A stretch of DNA of 13,874 nucleotides from positions 1-13,874 of the forward strand of contig CANQIG010000030.1 of NCBI GenBank assembly GCA_947623765.1, in the 5' to 3' direction. Position numbers and translations under genes: made by a program. Below, one piece after another: positions 5,471 through 13,333 of this stretch. The stretch comes from an uncultured Clostridia bacterium. Lineage in GTDB: Bacteria > Bacillota > Clostridia > Oscillospirales > Acutalibacteraceae. Within the stretch, counting starts at the first letter, position 1. Every line of letters starts with the position of its first letter. Below the pieces are notes generated by a model. The model did not search any database, was not told where the DNA came from, and was given only the letters and a program-made list of their open reading frames with translations.

Positions 5471-6553
5471 ATGTTTCAGATTTTCAATTTCTTCGGCGGG
5501 ATCCTCGGCTATCTGCTGTGGTTCCTCTATCACATCTTCCGGAACTACGGCGTCGCGATCATCTTCTTCACGCTGATCACGCGCGCGCTGATGTTCCCGT
5601 TCAATCTGAAATCACAAAAGAGCATGGCGGCGCAGTCGCGCCTTTCGGGCAAACAGGCCGAGCTGCAGAAGATCTACGGCAACGACCGCCAGAAGTACAA
5701 CGAGGAGCTCGCGAAGCTCTACCAGAAGGAGGGCGTCAACCCGGGCGGCGGCTGCCTGATGATGTTTCTCCCCTTCCCGATCATGTTCGGCATTTACTAC
5801 TCCGTGATCTTCCCGCTCACGAACACGGTCCATATCGCGGCGGAGCGCATCACGCAGGCGACGGACTTCGTCTCCCGGCTGCCGGGCATGGTGAACAGCG
5901 CGGCGGGCGGCTACGTCGAGATGCAGATCGTCCAGAACTTTGCCCAGCTCAAGCCCTATCTGACGATGTTCACGCCGGAGGACGCGGAGAAGATCGAGTT
6001 TTTCCAGCGGGGCTTCCACTTCCTCGGGCTGGACTTGCTCGCCACGCCGAACGTCAGCCCGTTCCTGAGCATGATGTGGCTGATCCCGGTGCTCGCGCTG
6101 CTCTCCTATTGGGCGCAGTCGTTCATCATGAATAAACTCAACCCCGTGCAGAACGGGAACAACCAGGGGTGCATGAAGGTCATGCAGTACGGGATGCCGC
6201 TGCTCTCCGCGTACTGGGCGTTCATCATGCCCGGCGCCGTGGGCTTCTACTGGACGGTCTCCGCGATCGTCGGCATCGGGCAGTCCGTGCTGCAGGCGAA
6301 GATGTTCTCCCCGCAGAAGCTCGCCGCGCAGGCCGACGGCAGCCGTTACGCGACGCTCCTCCTCCAGGACGAGAAGATCACGCCGCTGCCCGTCGAGATG
6401 CAGAAGCAGATCGCCGACCGGATCGAGGCGAAGAACGAGGCGCGCAAGAACCGCGAAGCGGGCCAGAAGCAGTCCGCGAAAAAGACGGCCGCGAAGAAGT
6501 CGGGCGGCAAAAACAAAGGCAGCGCCAGCGACTACATGGGCGCGGGCAAATGA
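5471..6553 (+). CDS. yidC: Membrane protein insertase YidC/Oxa1 family
   Basis: The protein has 360 residues and the Gram-positive type architecture. An N-terminal membrane segment (about 5-23) and a second (about 25-43) contain Arg38 in TLITRALMFPFNLKSQKSM, matching the arginine of the substrate groove. A cytoplasmic coiled hairpin follows (about 53-90), then PGGGCLMMFLPFPIMFGIYY (about 91-110) and further membrane segments near 198-220, 236-256 and 258-275. A Lys/Ala/Gly-rich tail probably contacts the ribosome. The segment between the second core helix and residue 198 is fairly long, with MVNSAAGGYVEMQIVQNF. No lipoprotein signal cysteine is seen, unlike Bacillus SpoIIIJ. It inserts proteins into the cytoplasmic membrane alone or with SecYEG. 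Confidence 0.95.
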   Translation: MFQIFNFFGGILGYLLWFLYHIFRNYGVAIIFFTLITRALMFPFNLKSQKSMAAQSRLSGKQAELQKIYGNDRQKYNEELAKLYQKEGVNPGGGCLMMFLPFPIMFGIYYSVIFPLTNTVHIAAERITQATDFVSRLPGMVNSAAGGYVEMQIVQNFAQLKPYLTMFTPEDAEKIEFFQRGFHFLGLDLLATPNVSPFLSMMWLIPVLALLSYWAQSFIMNKLNPVQNGNNQGCMKVMQYGMPLLSAYWAFIMPGAVGFYWTVSAIVGIGQSVLQAKMFSPQKLAAQADGSRYATLLLQDEKITPLPVEMQKQIADRIEAKNEARKNREAGQKQSAKKTAAKKSGGKNKGSASDYMGAGK

Positions 6554-6564
6554 ACATATTGCAA

Positions 6565-6598
6565 TTATCCCCGACGCTACGACTACCACACGGGATAA
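6565..6598. repeat. Inverted TTATCCC/GGGATAA in the yidC-jag gap
   Basis: TTATCCC (6565-6571) and GGGATAA (6592-6598) pair perfectly over 7 bp with a 20-base loop. Neither half matches a full DnaA box. It may be an RNA processing hairpin or chance. Confidence 0.35.
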
Positions 6599-6648
6599 CG
6601 AGATAGAATGAGGTTTTTTCAGGTGCAAACGGAAAGGAAGTTGGAATC

Positions 6649-7533
6649 ATGCTGAAGGAAGCAATCGCAACAGGCGCGACAGTGGAAGAGGCGCATCGAA
6701 ACGCGTGCGCACAGCTTGGCGTCGACCCGGTGGACGCGGAATTTGAGATCCTCGAACTGCCGGAGAAAAAGGTCTTCGGGCTGTTCGGAGGAAGCCCGGC
6801 GAAGGTCCGCGCGTTCCTGCGCGAGACGCCGGTGAGCGTCGCGACGGAGTATCTGACGAAGGTCCTGCACGCGATGGGCCTTTCGGACGTGCAGATCGAG
6901 GCAAAGGAAAACGAGAACAACGCCGAGCTCGTCCTCTCGGGCGAGGGCGTCGGCTTTATCATCGGGCATCGGGGCGATACGCTCGACGCGCTCCAGTACC
7001 TGACCTCCCTCGTGGCGAACCACGTGGAGGAGTCCTATTACCGCATCACGCTGGACGTCGGCAATTACCGCGAAAAGCGCCAGGAAACGCTCGAAAACCT
7101 CGGCAAAAAGATGGCTTCGCGCGCCGTGCGCACGGGCCGCAACCTGCCGCTCGAGCCGATGAACCCGTATGAGCGCCGGATCATCCACACCGCCGTGCAG
7201 ACGGTGGAGGGCGCGAAATCCTGGAGCGAGGGCGAGGACCTCTCGCGCCATGTCGTCATCGGGCCCGTGGACGGGCCGCGCCCGCAGCCGAAGCCCGAGC
7301 GCAAGGGCGGCTACCGCGGGGACCGCAAGCCCGGCGGCGACCGGCGCGGCAATGACCGCAGACCCGGCGGCTACCGCAACGACCGCGGCGGGAACCGTCC
7401 GCCGCGACGCGACGGCGGCAATCCCCCGCCTCCGCGCACGGGGAGCCGTCCGAAGACGCCCGCCGCGCCGCCGAAGCCGCGCGTGCTGGACAACGTCTCC
7501 ACGCCCTACGGGCGCATCGAGAAGAAGGACTGA
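6649..7533 (+). CDS. khpB: RNA-binding protein KhpB (Jag/SpoIIIJ-associated), with long RG-rich tail
   Basis: The protein has 294 residues. A Jag-N domain (about 1-55) includes EKKVFGLFGGSPAKVRA. A KH domain follows (about 65-140), with the nucleic-acid loop GHRG at 106-109, and then an R3H domain (about 145-206), with R176-x3-H180 in NPYERRIIHTAVQ and SRHVVIGP at the end. Residues from about 211 to the end form a low-complexity tail rich in Arg, Gly, Pro and Asp (for example GGYRGDRKPGGDRRG), ending STPYGRIEKKD. KhpB with KhpA binds many RNAs and affects cell division and envelope growth in streptococci. Its position after yidC is conserved across Bacillota. The ATG at 6649 has a GGAAAGGAAG site upstream. 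The tail is longer and more RGG-like than I expect for the family. Confidence 0.93.
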   Translation: MLKEAIATGATVEEAHRNACAQLGVDPVDAEFEILELPEKKVFGLFGGSPAKVRAFLRETPVSVATEYLTKVLHAMGLSDVQIEAKENENNAELVLSGEGVGFIIGHRGDTLDALQYLTSLVANHVEESYYRITLDVGNYREKRQETLENLGKKMASRAVRTGRNLPLEPMNPYERRIIHTAVQTVEGAKSWSEGEDLSRHVVIGPVDGPRPQPKPERKGGYRGDRKPGGDRRGNDRRPGGYRNDRGGNRPPRRDGGNPPPPRTGSRPKTPAAPPKPRVLDNVSTPYGRIEKKD

Positions 7534-7587
7534 CCGCCTGTCTCGGCGGCGGAAATACCGGGAAACCGAATGCTTTTTGGGGGGACC

Positions 7588-8955
7588 ATGGCAAACACCG
7601 TCTGCGCGATCTCCACGGCGAACGCGCCGGGAGGCATCGGCGTCATCCGCATTTCCGGGCCGGAGGCCGTTTCGGTCGCCGACCGGGTATTTGAACCCAT
7701 ATCGGGCGAAAGCTTATCGGAAGCGGCAGGGTACACCTGCCGCTTTGGTCATGTTTACGACAAAGCCGGGGCGCGGCTGGACCAGTGCATCGCGACGGTC
7801 TTCCGCGCGCCGAAGAGCTTCACCGGCGAGGACGCCGTGGAGCTCTCCTGCCACGGCGGGCTCTATGTTTTGCAGACAGTCCTCGCGGCGGTGCTCGCGG
7901 CGGGCGCCGCGCCCGCAGGCCCGGGGGAATTCACCCGCCGGGCGTTTCTGAACGGAAAGATGGATCTCGCCGAGGCGGAGTCCGTCATGGAGCTCGTCTC
8001 CGCGAGCGGCCGGGAGGCTGCGAACGCCGCGCGCGCGGGCCAGGACGGCGCGCTCTCCCGGAGGATCGCGGAGATCCGGGCGCAGCTCACCGACTGCTGC
8101 GCGCATCTCGCGGCGTGGGCCGATTATCCGGACGACGACGTCCCGCAGGTGGACGCGGACTTTCTGCAGACCCGCATCACGGAGGGGAAGCGCGCGCTCG
8201 CGGCGCTCCTGCGGAATTTCTCCGTGGGGAAGATCTATCGCGAGGGCGTGCGGACCGTCATCGCGGGGCGGCCGAACGCCGGGAAATCCACGCTGATGAA
8301 TCTGCTCGCCGGGGAGGACCGCTCGATCGTCACCGAGATCCCCGGCACGACGCGCGACGTCGTAGAGGAGACGGTGCGCTTTGCGGACATTCCCCTGCGC
8401 CTTGCGGACACGGCGGGCCTGCGCGAGACCGACGACGCGGTGGAGCGCGTGGGCGTCGCAGCGGCGAAACGGCGCATCGAAGCGGCGCAGCTCGTCCTCG
8501 CGGTCTTCGACGGCGCGCAGCCGCTCGGTCCGGACGATCTGCGGCTGCTCCGGGAGATCGCAGAGACGCCCGCCGTGCTGATCGTCAACAAGAACGATCT
8601 GCCCGAGGCGCTGGACCCCGCGCCGCTCTACGACTCCGGGAAGCCCGTCGTCTCCCTCTCCGCGTCGAGCGGCGCGGGACTCGACGCGCTCGAGCGGGCG
8701 GTGAAGGACGTGCTCGGCGCGTCCCACCTCGACCCCGCCGCCGGCGTGCTCTACACCGAGCGCCAGCGCCGGGACGCCGAGGCCGCGCTCGCGTTTCTCG
8801 AGGAGGCCGAGGCCGCGCTTTGCGCCGGGCTCACGCTCGACGCCGTGACCGTCTCGCTCGAGGCCGCCGTCTCGTCGCTCCTCGAGCTCACCGGCGAGCG
8901 CGTCACCGACGCCGTCGTCGATGAAGTCTTCTCCAAGTTCTGCGTCGGGAAGTAA
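7588..8955 (+). CDS. mnmE: tRNA uridine-5-carboxymethylaminomethyl(34) synthesis GTPase MnmE
   Basis: The 455-residue protein has the usual length. The N-terminal folate-binding domain starts ANTVCAISTANAPGGIGVIR. A helical domain surrounds a G domain with GRPNAGKS (227-234), IPGTTRD (251-257), DTAG (274-277) and NKND (334-337). The last residues FCVGK match the invariant C-terminal cysteine motif. With MnmG it modifies uridine 34 of certain tRNAs, using a folate one-carbon unit. Start 7588 is preferred because a GGGGGG run ends 4 bases before it and it fits the family's N-terminus; the ATG at 7570 adds six unusual residues. The partner gene mnmG is normally adjacent but here lies about 1 kb away across a repeat array. 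Confidence 0.96.
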   Translation: MANTVCAISTANAPGGIGVIRISGPEAVSVADRVFEPISGESLSEAAGYTCRFGHVYDKAGARLDQCIATVFRAPKSFTGEDAVELSCHGGLYVLQTVLAAVLAAGAAPAGPGEFTRRAFLNGKMDLAEAESVMELVSASGREAANAARAGQDGALSRRIAEIRAQLTDCCAHLAAWADYPDDDVPQVDADFLQTRITEGKRALAALLRNFSVGKIYREGVRTVIAGRPNAGKSTLMNLLAGEDRSIVTEIPGTTRDVVEETVRFADIPLRLADTAGLRETDDAVERVGVAAAKRRIEAAQLVLAVFDGAQPLGPDDLRLLREIAETPAVLIVNKNDLPEALDPAPLYDSGKPVVSLSASSGAGLDALERAVKDVLGASHLDPAAGVLYTERQRRDAEAALAFLEEAEAALCAGLTLDAVTVSLEAAVSSLLELTGERVTDAVVDEVFSKFCVGK

Positions 8956-9057
8956 GGTCGCGCCCAAGGGGCGTTGCCCCTGTAACCCCCGAGGGGGCTC
9001 TGCCCCCTCGACCCCTTTAAGGTCGCGCCTTTTTGAAAAAAGGCGCCCGAAAAACTT
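8956..9057 (+). repeat. Repeat array, unit 1: module A with an extra hairpin
   Basis: Starting right after the mnmE stop are three hairpins: AGGGGC/GCCCCT (8967-8981), the perfect 9-bp CGAGGGGGC/GCCCCCTCG (8990-8998 with 9002-9010) and GCGCCTTTTT/AAAAAGGCGC (9025-9046). The stretch 9019-9057 is identical to 1199-1237. Unlike copy 1 it is not followed by module B but by about 90 unrelated bases. Confidence 0.75.
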
Positions 9058-9150
9058 TTGCGACGCGCATCGCCGTTTCACGGCGAAAAGCTCGGTGCGT
9101 TTGGGAGGCAAGGCAGCCCGCGAGGAGGCAAAACAGTCCCCGAACCACTT
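9058..9150 (+). other. Spacer within the repeat array
   Basis: This stretch does not match the other modules clearly. It contains the small hairpin CGCCGT/ACGGCG with a TTC loop and ends with CGAACCACTT, which recurs inside copy 1 near 1316. It may be a worn or recombined module. Confidence 0.4.
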
Positions 9151-9301
9151 TAAGGACGAGCCCAAGGGGCTTTGCCCCTGCAACCCCTTAAGGTCGCGCC
9201 TTTTTGAAAAAAGGCGCCCGAAAAACTTTTGCGTGACTCGACCGGAGGCAGGGCGAAGTTTTGGAGCGTGCCGCTCCACCGGGGGCTCACGGAAAGCAGA
9301 G
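9151..9301 (+). repeat. Repeat array, unit 2: modules A-B
   Basis: The GC hairpin AGGGGC/GCCCCT (9165-9179), the hairpin at 9196-9217 and the following bases repeat module A. Module B (9237-9301), beginning CTCGACCGGAGG and ending GAAAGCAG, aligns with 1246-1310 with scattered changes. The part after it (to about 9372) is only loosely like the matching part of copy 1. Confidence 0.75.
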
Positions 9302-9400
9302 GCCAGCAACCCAACTGCGCCAAACTTACAGGCGCGGGGCGAAACTGCCCGGTTTTACCGGCGAAGCGTGTGATTGCACACGCGACCAGCGCGACGAATC

Positions 9401-9510
9401 GGCCTTTGGCCGCGCGCTTTTCTGAAGAAAAGCGCCCAAAAGACTTCGACGTGACTCGACCGGGGCTGGGCGAAATTTGGGGCGCGGCGCTCCATCAGCG
9501 GCTTTGCCTC
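9401..9510 (+). repeat. Repeat array, unit 3: diverged module A hairpin and module B
   Basis: The hairpin GCGCTTTTCT/AGAAAAGCGC (9414-9423 with 9426-9435) has the same 10-bp stem and GA loop as the module A hairpin, with two base pairs changed on both arms. Module B follows from 9455 (CTCGACCGGGGCTGGGCG) to about 9510. Confidence 0.75.
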
Positions 9511-9597
9511 TGGCGCGGGGGAGCACTTCCCAAACACACAAACAAAGTGAGCGGAGCGAACGAAAACGCGAAGAGACGGCCTTTGGGCCGCGGCGGC

Positions 9598-9774
9598 AGG
9601 GCCGCTTTCGTTTGCCCTACACAAGCTCCCGGAAAGCCGGAGAAGTCTTCTTTCCCAAGCAGCACCTCTGACGCGGGAAAAAGAGAAATATATTGCGCCG
9701 AGGTAAGCGCGCGCAAGCGCGCGCCCCGCGACCCAAAAGTTCTTTTGCCGACTTTTCTTATAAGAAAAGTTGGC
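9598..9774 (+). repeat. Repeat array, unit 4: modules C-D, first tandem copy
   Basis: The sequence runs from TTTCGTTTGCCC (9606) through GGGAAAAAGAGAAAT and the alternating GC tract to AAAAGTTCTTTT and the hairpin GCCGACTTTTCTTA/TAAGAAAAGTTGGC (9747-9774). It aligns with 1389-1568 and with the next unit 183 bases downstream. Confidence 0.8.
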
Positions 9775-9780
9775 GCGGGC

Positions 9781-9957
9781 ATAGCCTGTTTCGTCTGCCC
9801 TTCGTCAGCTTGCGGAAAACCGGAGAAATCCTCTTTCCCAAGTAGCACGCACGACGCGGGAAAAAGAGAAATGTATTTGCACCGAGGTAAGCGCGCGCAA
9901 GCGCGCGCCCCGCGACGCAAAAGTCTTTTGGCCTACCTTTTCTTCAGAAAAGGTAGG
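9781..9957 (+). repeat. Repeat array, unit 5: modules C-D, second tandem copy
   Basis: This is a diverged tandem duplicate of 9598-9774. It ends with the perfect 12-bp hairpin CCTACCTTTTCT/AGAAAAGGTAGG (9932-9943 with 9946-9957). The mnmG ribosome binding site begins 8 bases after the hairpin, so transcription into mnmG must pass through it unless a promoter lies inside the array. Confidence 0.8.
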
Positions 9958-9977
9958 AAGAAAAAGGAGAAACGAAC

Positions 9978-11858
9978 TTGAGTTATCAGGCAGGAAAACT
10001 GGATGTCGCCGTGATCGGCGCGGGGCACGCGGGGATCGAAGCGGGTCTCGCGGCGGCGCGGCTGGGCTGCAATACGGCGGTGTTCACGATCAATCTCGAC
10101 GCGGTGGGCAACTGCCCGTGCAACCCGAGCATCGGGGGCACGGCGAAGGGGCATCTTGTCCGGGAGCTGGACGCGCTCGGCGGCGAGATGGGCAAGACGG
10201 CGGACGCGTGCACGCTGCAGAGCCGTATGCTCAATCGCGGCAAAGGCCCGGCGGTCCACGCGCTGCGCGCGCAGATCGACCGGCGGCGGTACGCGGAGAT
10301 CATGAAGCAGAAGCTCGAGACCTGCCCGAACCTCCTTTTGAAGCAGGCGGAGGTCACGGCGATCCGGCGGCGCGGCGCGCGCTGGGAGCTGGAAACGCAG
10401 CTCGGCGCGGTATACGACTGCGGCGCGGTCGTCCTCGCGACGGGGACGTTCCTCGGCGGGAAGATCTTTGTCGGCGAGGTCTCCTACGACGGCGGGCCGG
10501 ACGGGATGTTCCCCGCAAAGTCGCTGACCGCCTCGCTGCTCGACCTCGGCATCTCCCTGCGGCGCTTCAAGACCGGCACGCCGGCGCGCGTGCTCAAACG
10601 CTCGCTCGCGCTCGAGGGCCTCGAGGTCCAGCGCGGGGACGACCCCGTGACCCCGTTCTCGTTCGAGACCGAGACCCCGCCGGAAAACACGGTGGTTTGC
10701 TGGGTGAGCTGGACGAACAGCGAGACGAAGCGCGTCATTTTGGAAAATCTCCACCGCTCGCCGCTTTTTGGGGGAAAGATCGAGGGTGTCGGGCCGCGCT
10801 ACTGCCCGAGCATCGAGGATAAAGTCGTCCGCTTTTCGGAAAAGCCGCGCCACCAGCTCTTCATCGAGCCATGCGGGGCAAATACCGAGGAGATGTACCT
10901 GCAGGGCATGAGCTCGTCCCTGCCGGAGGACGTGCAGATCGCGTTCTACCGGACGATCCCCGGGCTCGAGCACGTCGAGCTCGAGCGCAGCGCCTACGCC
11001 ATCGAATACGACTGCTGCGACCCGCTGCAGCTGACCGCCGCGCTCGAGTTCCGCGACCTGCCCGGCCTCTACGGCGCGGGGCAGTTCAACGGCAGCTCCG
11101 GCTACGAGGAGGCCGCCGCACAGGGCTTCGTCGCAGGCGCGAACGCCGCGCTGAAGCTCCTCGGCCGCGAGCCGCTGCTCCTCGACCGCGCGGGGTCGTA
11201 CATCGGCACGCTGATCGACGACCTCATCACGAAGGGCGTGAACGACCCGTACCGCATGATGACCTCCCGCTCCGAGTACCGGCTGGTCTTAAGACAGGAC
11301 AACGCCGACGAGCGCCTCACGCCCATCGGGAGACGGCTCGGGCTCATCTCCGACAGGCGCTGGGAAAAATTCCAGGAAAAGCAGCGCCGCAAGGAGGAGG
11401 AGCGCGAACGGGCCGAGCGGACGGTCTTTCCGCCGACCGAAGCGCTGAACGCGATCCTCGAAGCAAAGGGCACGAGCCCGGTCGTGACCGGCGTGCGGCT
11501 CTCGGAGCTGCTACGCCGCCCGCAGATCTCCTACCGCGACCTCGCGCCAGTCGACCCGACGCGGCCCGACTGGCCCGCGGAGGTCTTCGAGGCCGTGGAG
11601 ATCGCGCTCAAATACGAGGGCTATATCCGGCGGCAGGAACAGGACATCGCCGAGGCGCGCCGCCTCGAACAGAAAAAGATCCCGGCGGACACCGACTATG
11701 GGAAAATCGAGAATCTGCGGCTCGAGGCGCGGGAAAAGCTCGCGCGCGTTCGGCCGGAAAACATCGGGCAGGCGAGCCGCGTCTCCGGCGTTTCACCGGC
11801 GGACATCTCGGTGCTGCTCATCTGGCTCACCGCCCACGGGAAGGAGATGCAGCCGTAA
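9978..11858 (+). CDS. mnmG: tRNA uridine-5-carboxymethylaminomethyl(34) synthesis enzyme MnmG (GidA)
   Basis: The protein has 626 residues, full family length. The FAD-binding GAGHAG (14-19) is followed by NCPCNPSIGGTAKGHLVREL and DACTLQSRMLNRGKGPAVHA, then GTFLGGKIFVGE, ENTVVCWVSWTN, SSGYEEAAAQGFVAGANAA and the C-terminal helical region that binds MnmE. It uses FAD and NADH in the MnmE-MnmG complex to modify the tRNA wobble uridine. A TTG start at 9978 is chosen because AGGAG (9965-9969) lies 8 bases upstream and the N-terminus then has the usual length; no ATG lies in a suitable position. The next gene starts directly after its stop. No clear promoter is visible just upstream. Confidence 0.96.
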   Translation: MSYQAGKLDVAVIGAGHAGIEAGLAAARLGCNTAVFTINLDAVGNCPCNPSIGGTAKGHLVRELDALGGEMGKTADACTLQSRMLNRGKGPAVHALRAQIDRRRYAEIMKQKLETCPNLLLKQAEVTAIRRRGARWELETQLGAVYDCGAVVLATGTFLGGKIFVGEVSYDGGPDGMFPAKSLTASLLDLGISLRRFKTGTPARVLKRSLALEGLEVQRGDDPVTPFSFETETPPENTVVCWVSWTNSETKRVILENLHRSPLFGGKIEGVGPRYCPSIEDKVVRFSEKPRHQLFIEPCGANTEEMYLQGMSSSLPEDVQIAFYRTIPGLEHVELERSAYAIEYDCCDPLQLTAALEFRDLPGLYGAGQFNGSSGYEEAAAQGFVAGANAALKLLGREPLLLDRAGSYIGTLIDDLITKGVNDPYRMMTSRSEYRLVLRQDNADERLTPIGRRLGLISDRRWEKFQEKQRRKEEERERAERTVFPPTEALNAILEAKGTSPVVTGVRLSELLRRPQISYRDLAPVDPTRPDWPAEVFEAVEIALKYEGYIRRQEQDIAEARRLEQKKIPADTDYGKIENLRLEAREKLARVRPENIGQASRVSGVSPADISVLLIWLTAHGKEMQP

Positions 11859-12605
11859 ATGGAGATCACCGCCGTTTTGACGGAAAAAGCAAAGGCCGTC
11901 GGCGTGAAGGTATCGCCGGCGCAGGCCGCGCAGCTTCATATCTACCTCGAGCTCCTCTTAAAGCGCAACGAGGAGGTGAACCTCACCGCCGTCATCGACC
12001 CGGAGGAGGTCGCCGCGAAACACTTCGGCGACAGCCTCACGCTGCTGCGGGCCGTCGAGATGAAGCCCGGCGCGAAGCTCTGCGACGTCGGCACCGGCGC
12101 GGGGTTTCCCGGCCTGCCGGTGAAGATCCTGCGGCCTGATCTCAAAGTCACGCTGCTCGACTCGACGAACAAGCGCCTCGTCTTCCTGCGGGAGGTCTGC
12201 GACGCGCTCGGCCTTCCGGGCGTGACGCTCCTCCACAAGCGCGCGGAGGAGGCTGGGCGCGACCCAAAGCTCCGCGAGAGCTTCGATACGGTAACGGCGC
12301 GCGCCGTCGCGAACCTCAACGTGCTCGCCGAATACTGCGTGCCGCTCGTCAAAATGAAGGGCATTTTCGCCCCGATGAAGGGCCCGGGCCTAACCGAAGA
12401 GCTGGAAGATGCGGAGAAGGCGCTGGATGTGCTCGGCTGCGACTTGAAGCGCGTGGAGCATTTCACGCTCCCGGACGCGCAGGGGAGCGCGCGGAACATC
12501 GCGGTGTTCCAAAAGACGCGCTTTACCCCGAAGACCTACCCCCGCCACGGCGGGACCATCGTCAAAAAGCCGCTGTTTTTGGAGAAAAAGGAGGGCGCCG
12601 AATGA
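11859..12605 (+). CDS. rsmG: 16S rRNA (guanine-N7) methyltransferase RsmG (GidB)
   Basis: The protein has 248 residues. The SAM-binding motif CDVGTGAGFPGLPVKI lies at 75-90 and the acidic Asp101 in LLDSTNKR. The N-terminal NEEVNLTAV (about 37-45) and TARAVANL (146-153) are characteristic of the family. It methylates G527 (E. coli numbering) of 16S rRNA in the small-subunit decoding region; loss of it is known to give low-level streptomycin resistance. The ATG directly follows the mnmG TAA with AAGGAG inside the end of mnmG, so the two are co-translated. Its TGA overlaps the start of the next gene. Confidence 0.96.
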   Translation: MEITAVLTEKAKAVGVKVSPAQAAQLHIYLELLLKRNEEVNLTAVIDPEEVAAKHFGDSLTLLRAVEMKPGAKLCDVGTGAGFPGLPVKILRPDLKVTLLDSTNKRLVFLREVCDALGLPGVTLLHKRAEEAGRDPKLRESFDTVTARAVANLNVLAEYCVPLVKMKGIFAPMKGPGLTEELEDAEKALDVLGCDLKRVEHFTLPDAQGSARNIAVFQKTRFTPKTYPRHGGTIVKKPLFLEKKEGAE

Positions 12606-13039
12606 AGCTCATCTGCCGCAGAGCTATTTTGGAGGACATCCCGAAGCTGAACCCGCTGCTCGCGCAGCTTTCCGAAAGCCTCGCCGATCCCGCGAAAATG
12701 GCGGAAAAGATGGAGAAGATCGCCCGAAACGACGACAATTACCTGCTCGTCGCCGAGGACACGGAGATCGGCGCGCTCCTCGGGAGCTTGATCGGCGTGG
12801 TCTTCGAGGACATCTGCGGCGACTGCAGGCCGATCCTGCTCGTCGAGAACGTCGTGGTCGAGGAGACCGCGCGGCGGCTCGGCGTGGGCCGCGCGATGTT
12901 CGACGCCATCGAGGACTGGGGCCGCGAGAAGGACTGCCACTACTGCATCCTCGTCTCCGGCCTGCAGCGGCACGGCGCGCACGACTTTTACCGCGCCGTC
13001 GGATACAGCGAGATCAAGGGCTTTAAGAAGTACCTCTAA
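12602..13039 (+). CDS. GNAT-family N-acetyltransferase
   Basis: The 145-residue protein has the GNAT fold: motif A is VENVVVEETARRLGVGRAMF (81-100), with the acetyl-CoA pyrophosphate loop RRLGVGRA (91-98), and motif B includes HDFYRAVGYSEIKGF (about 127-141). It presumably transfers an acetyl group from acetyl-CoA to an amine, but the substrate cannot be read from the sequence. The ATG overlaps the rsmG TGA (ATGA at 12602-12605) with AAAAAGGAGGG just upstream, so it is the last gene of the mnmG transcript. An acetyltransferase at this place is not part of the usual conserved cluster. Five cysteines in 145 residues fit an anaerobe. Confidence 0.9.
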   Translation: MKLICRRAILEDIPKLNPLLAQLSESLADPAKMAEKMEKIARNDDNYLLVAEDTEIGALLGSLIGVVFEDICGDCRPILLVENVVVEETARRLGVGRAMFDAIEDWGREKDCHYCILVSGLQRHGAHDFYRAVGYSEIKGFKKYL

Positions 13040-13270
13040 ACCGCCCTTCCTGCGGGCTAAACCGTCCAAGCTGCCCGGATTCATGCAGGCCCGGAAAGGG
13101 TTTGCTACTAGCATGCCTCTAAAGCCGCATGAAACGGCTGACCGCCTGCTTCTCGCGCCCCGCTGCCCGGAAATAAGCACTCCCTTTTTCCTGTGGGTTT
13201 TTAGAGATGGCGGACCGCGCAAGTTTTCTGTCTCGTTGCGCTTGGTGCTTGCCGCGAAAACGGACAACAC

Positions 13271-13311
13271 AAAAAACAGGGCCCTCGGCGAAAGTTCCGC
13301 CGGGGGCCCTG
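13271..13311 (-). terminator. Intrinsic terminator of the minus-strand gene
   Basis: CAGGGCCCTCGGCG (13277-13290) and CGCCGGGGGCCCTG (13298-13311) pair over 14 positions with one wobble. The A-run at 13271-13276 becomes a U-run on minus-strand RNA. It sits 23 bases after the stop of the minus-strand gene. Between 13040 and 13270 I see no clear terminator for the plus-strand operon and no gene. Confidence 0.85.
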
Positions 13312-13333
13312 TGCTGAATATGGAATCACGCGT

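Noticed and set aside
7714..9309. Minus-strand open frame of 531 residues
   Set aside because: It is the antisense of mnmE in GC-rich DNA, Arg-rich with no domain, while the plus strand has every MnmE motif.
8956..9957. CRISPR array
   Set aside because: The repeats are long, unequally spaced and diverged, with no unique spacers of constant length and no cas genes.
8921..9981. Open frames of 150 and 250 residues across the mnmE-mnmG gap, and 95-111-residue frames at 1213-1594
   Set aside because: Their peptide similarity to each other (for example KVLLPTFL and RLFEKRRPKNF segments) follows the DNA repeats, including the hairpins. They overlap mnmE, start without ribosome binding sites and show no domain.
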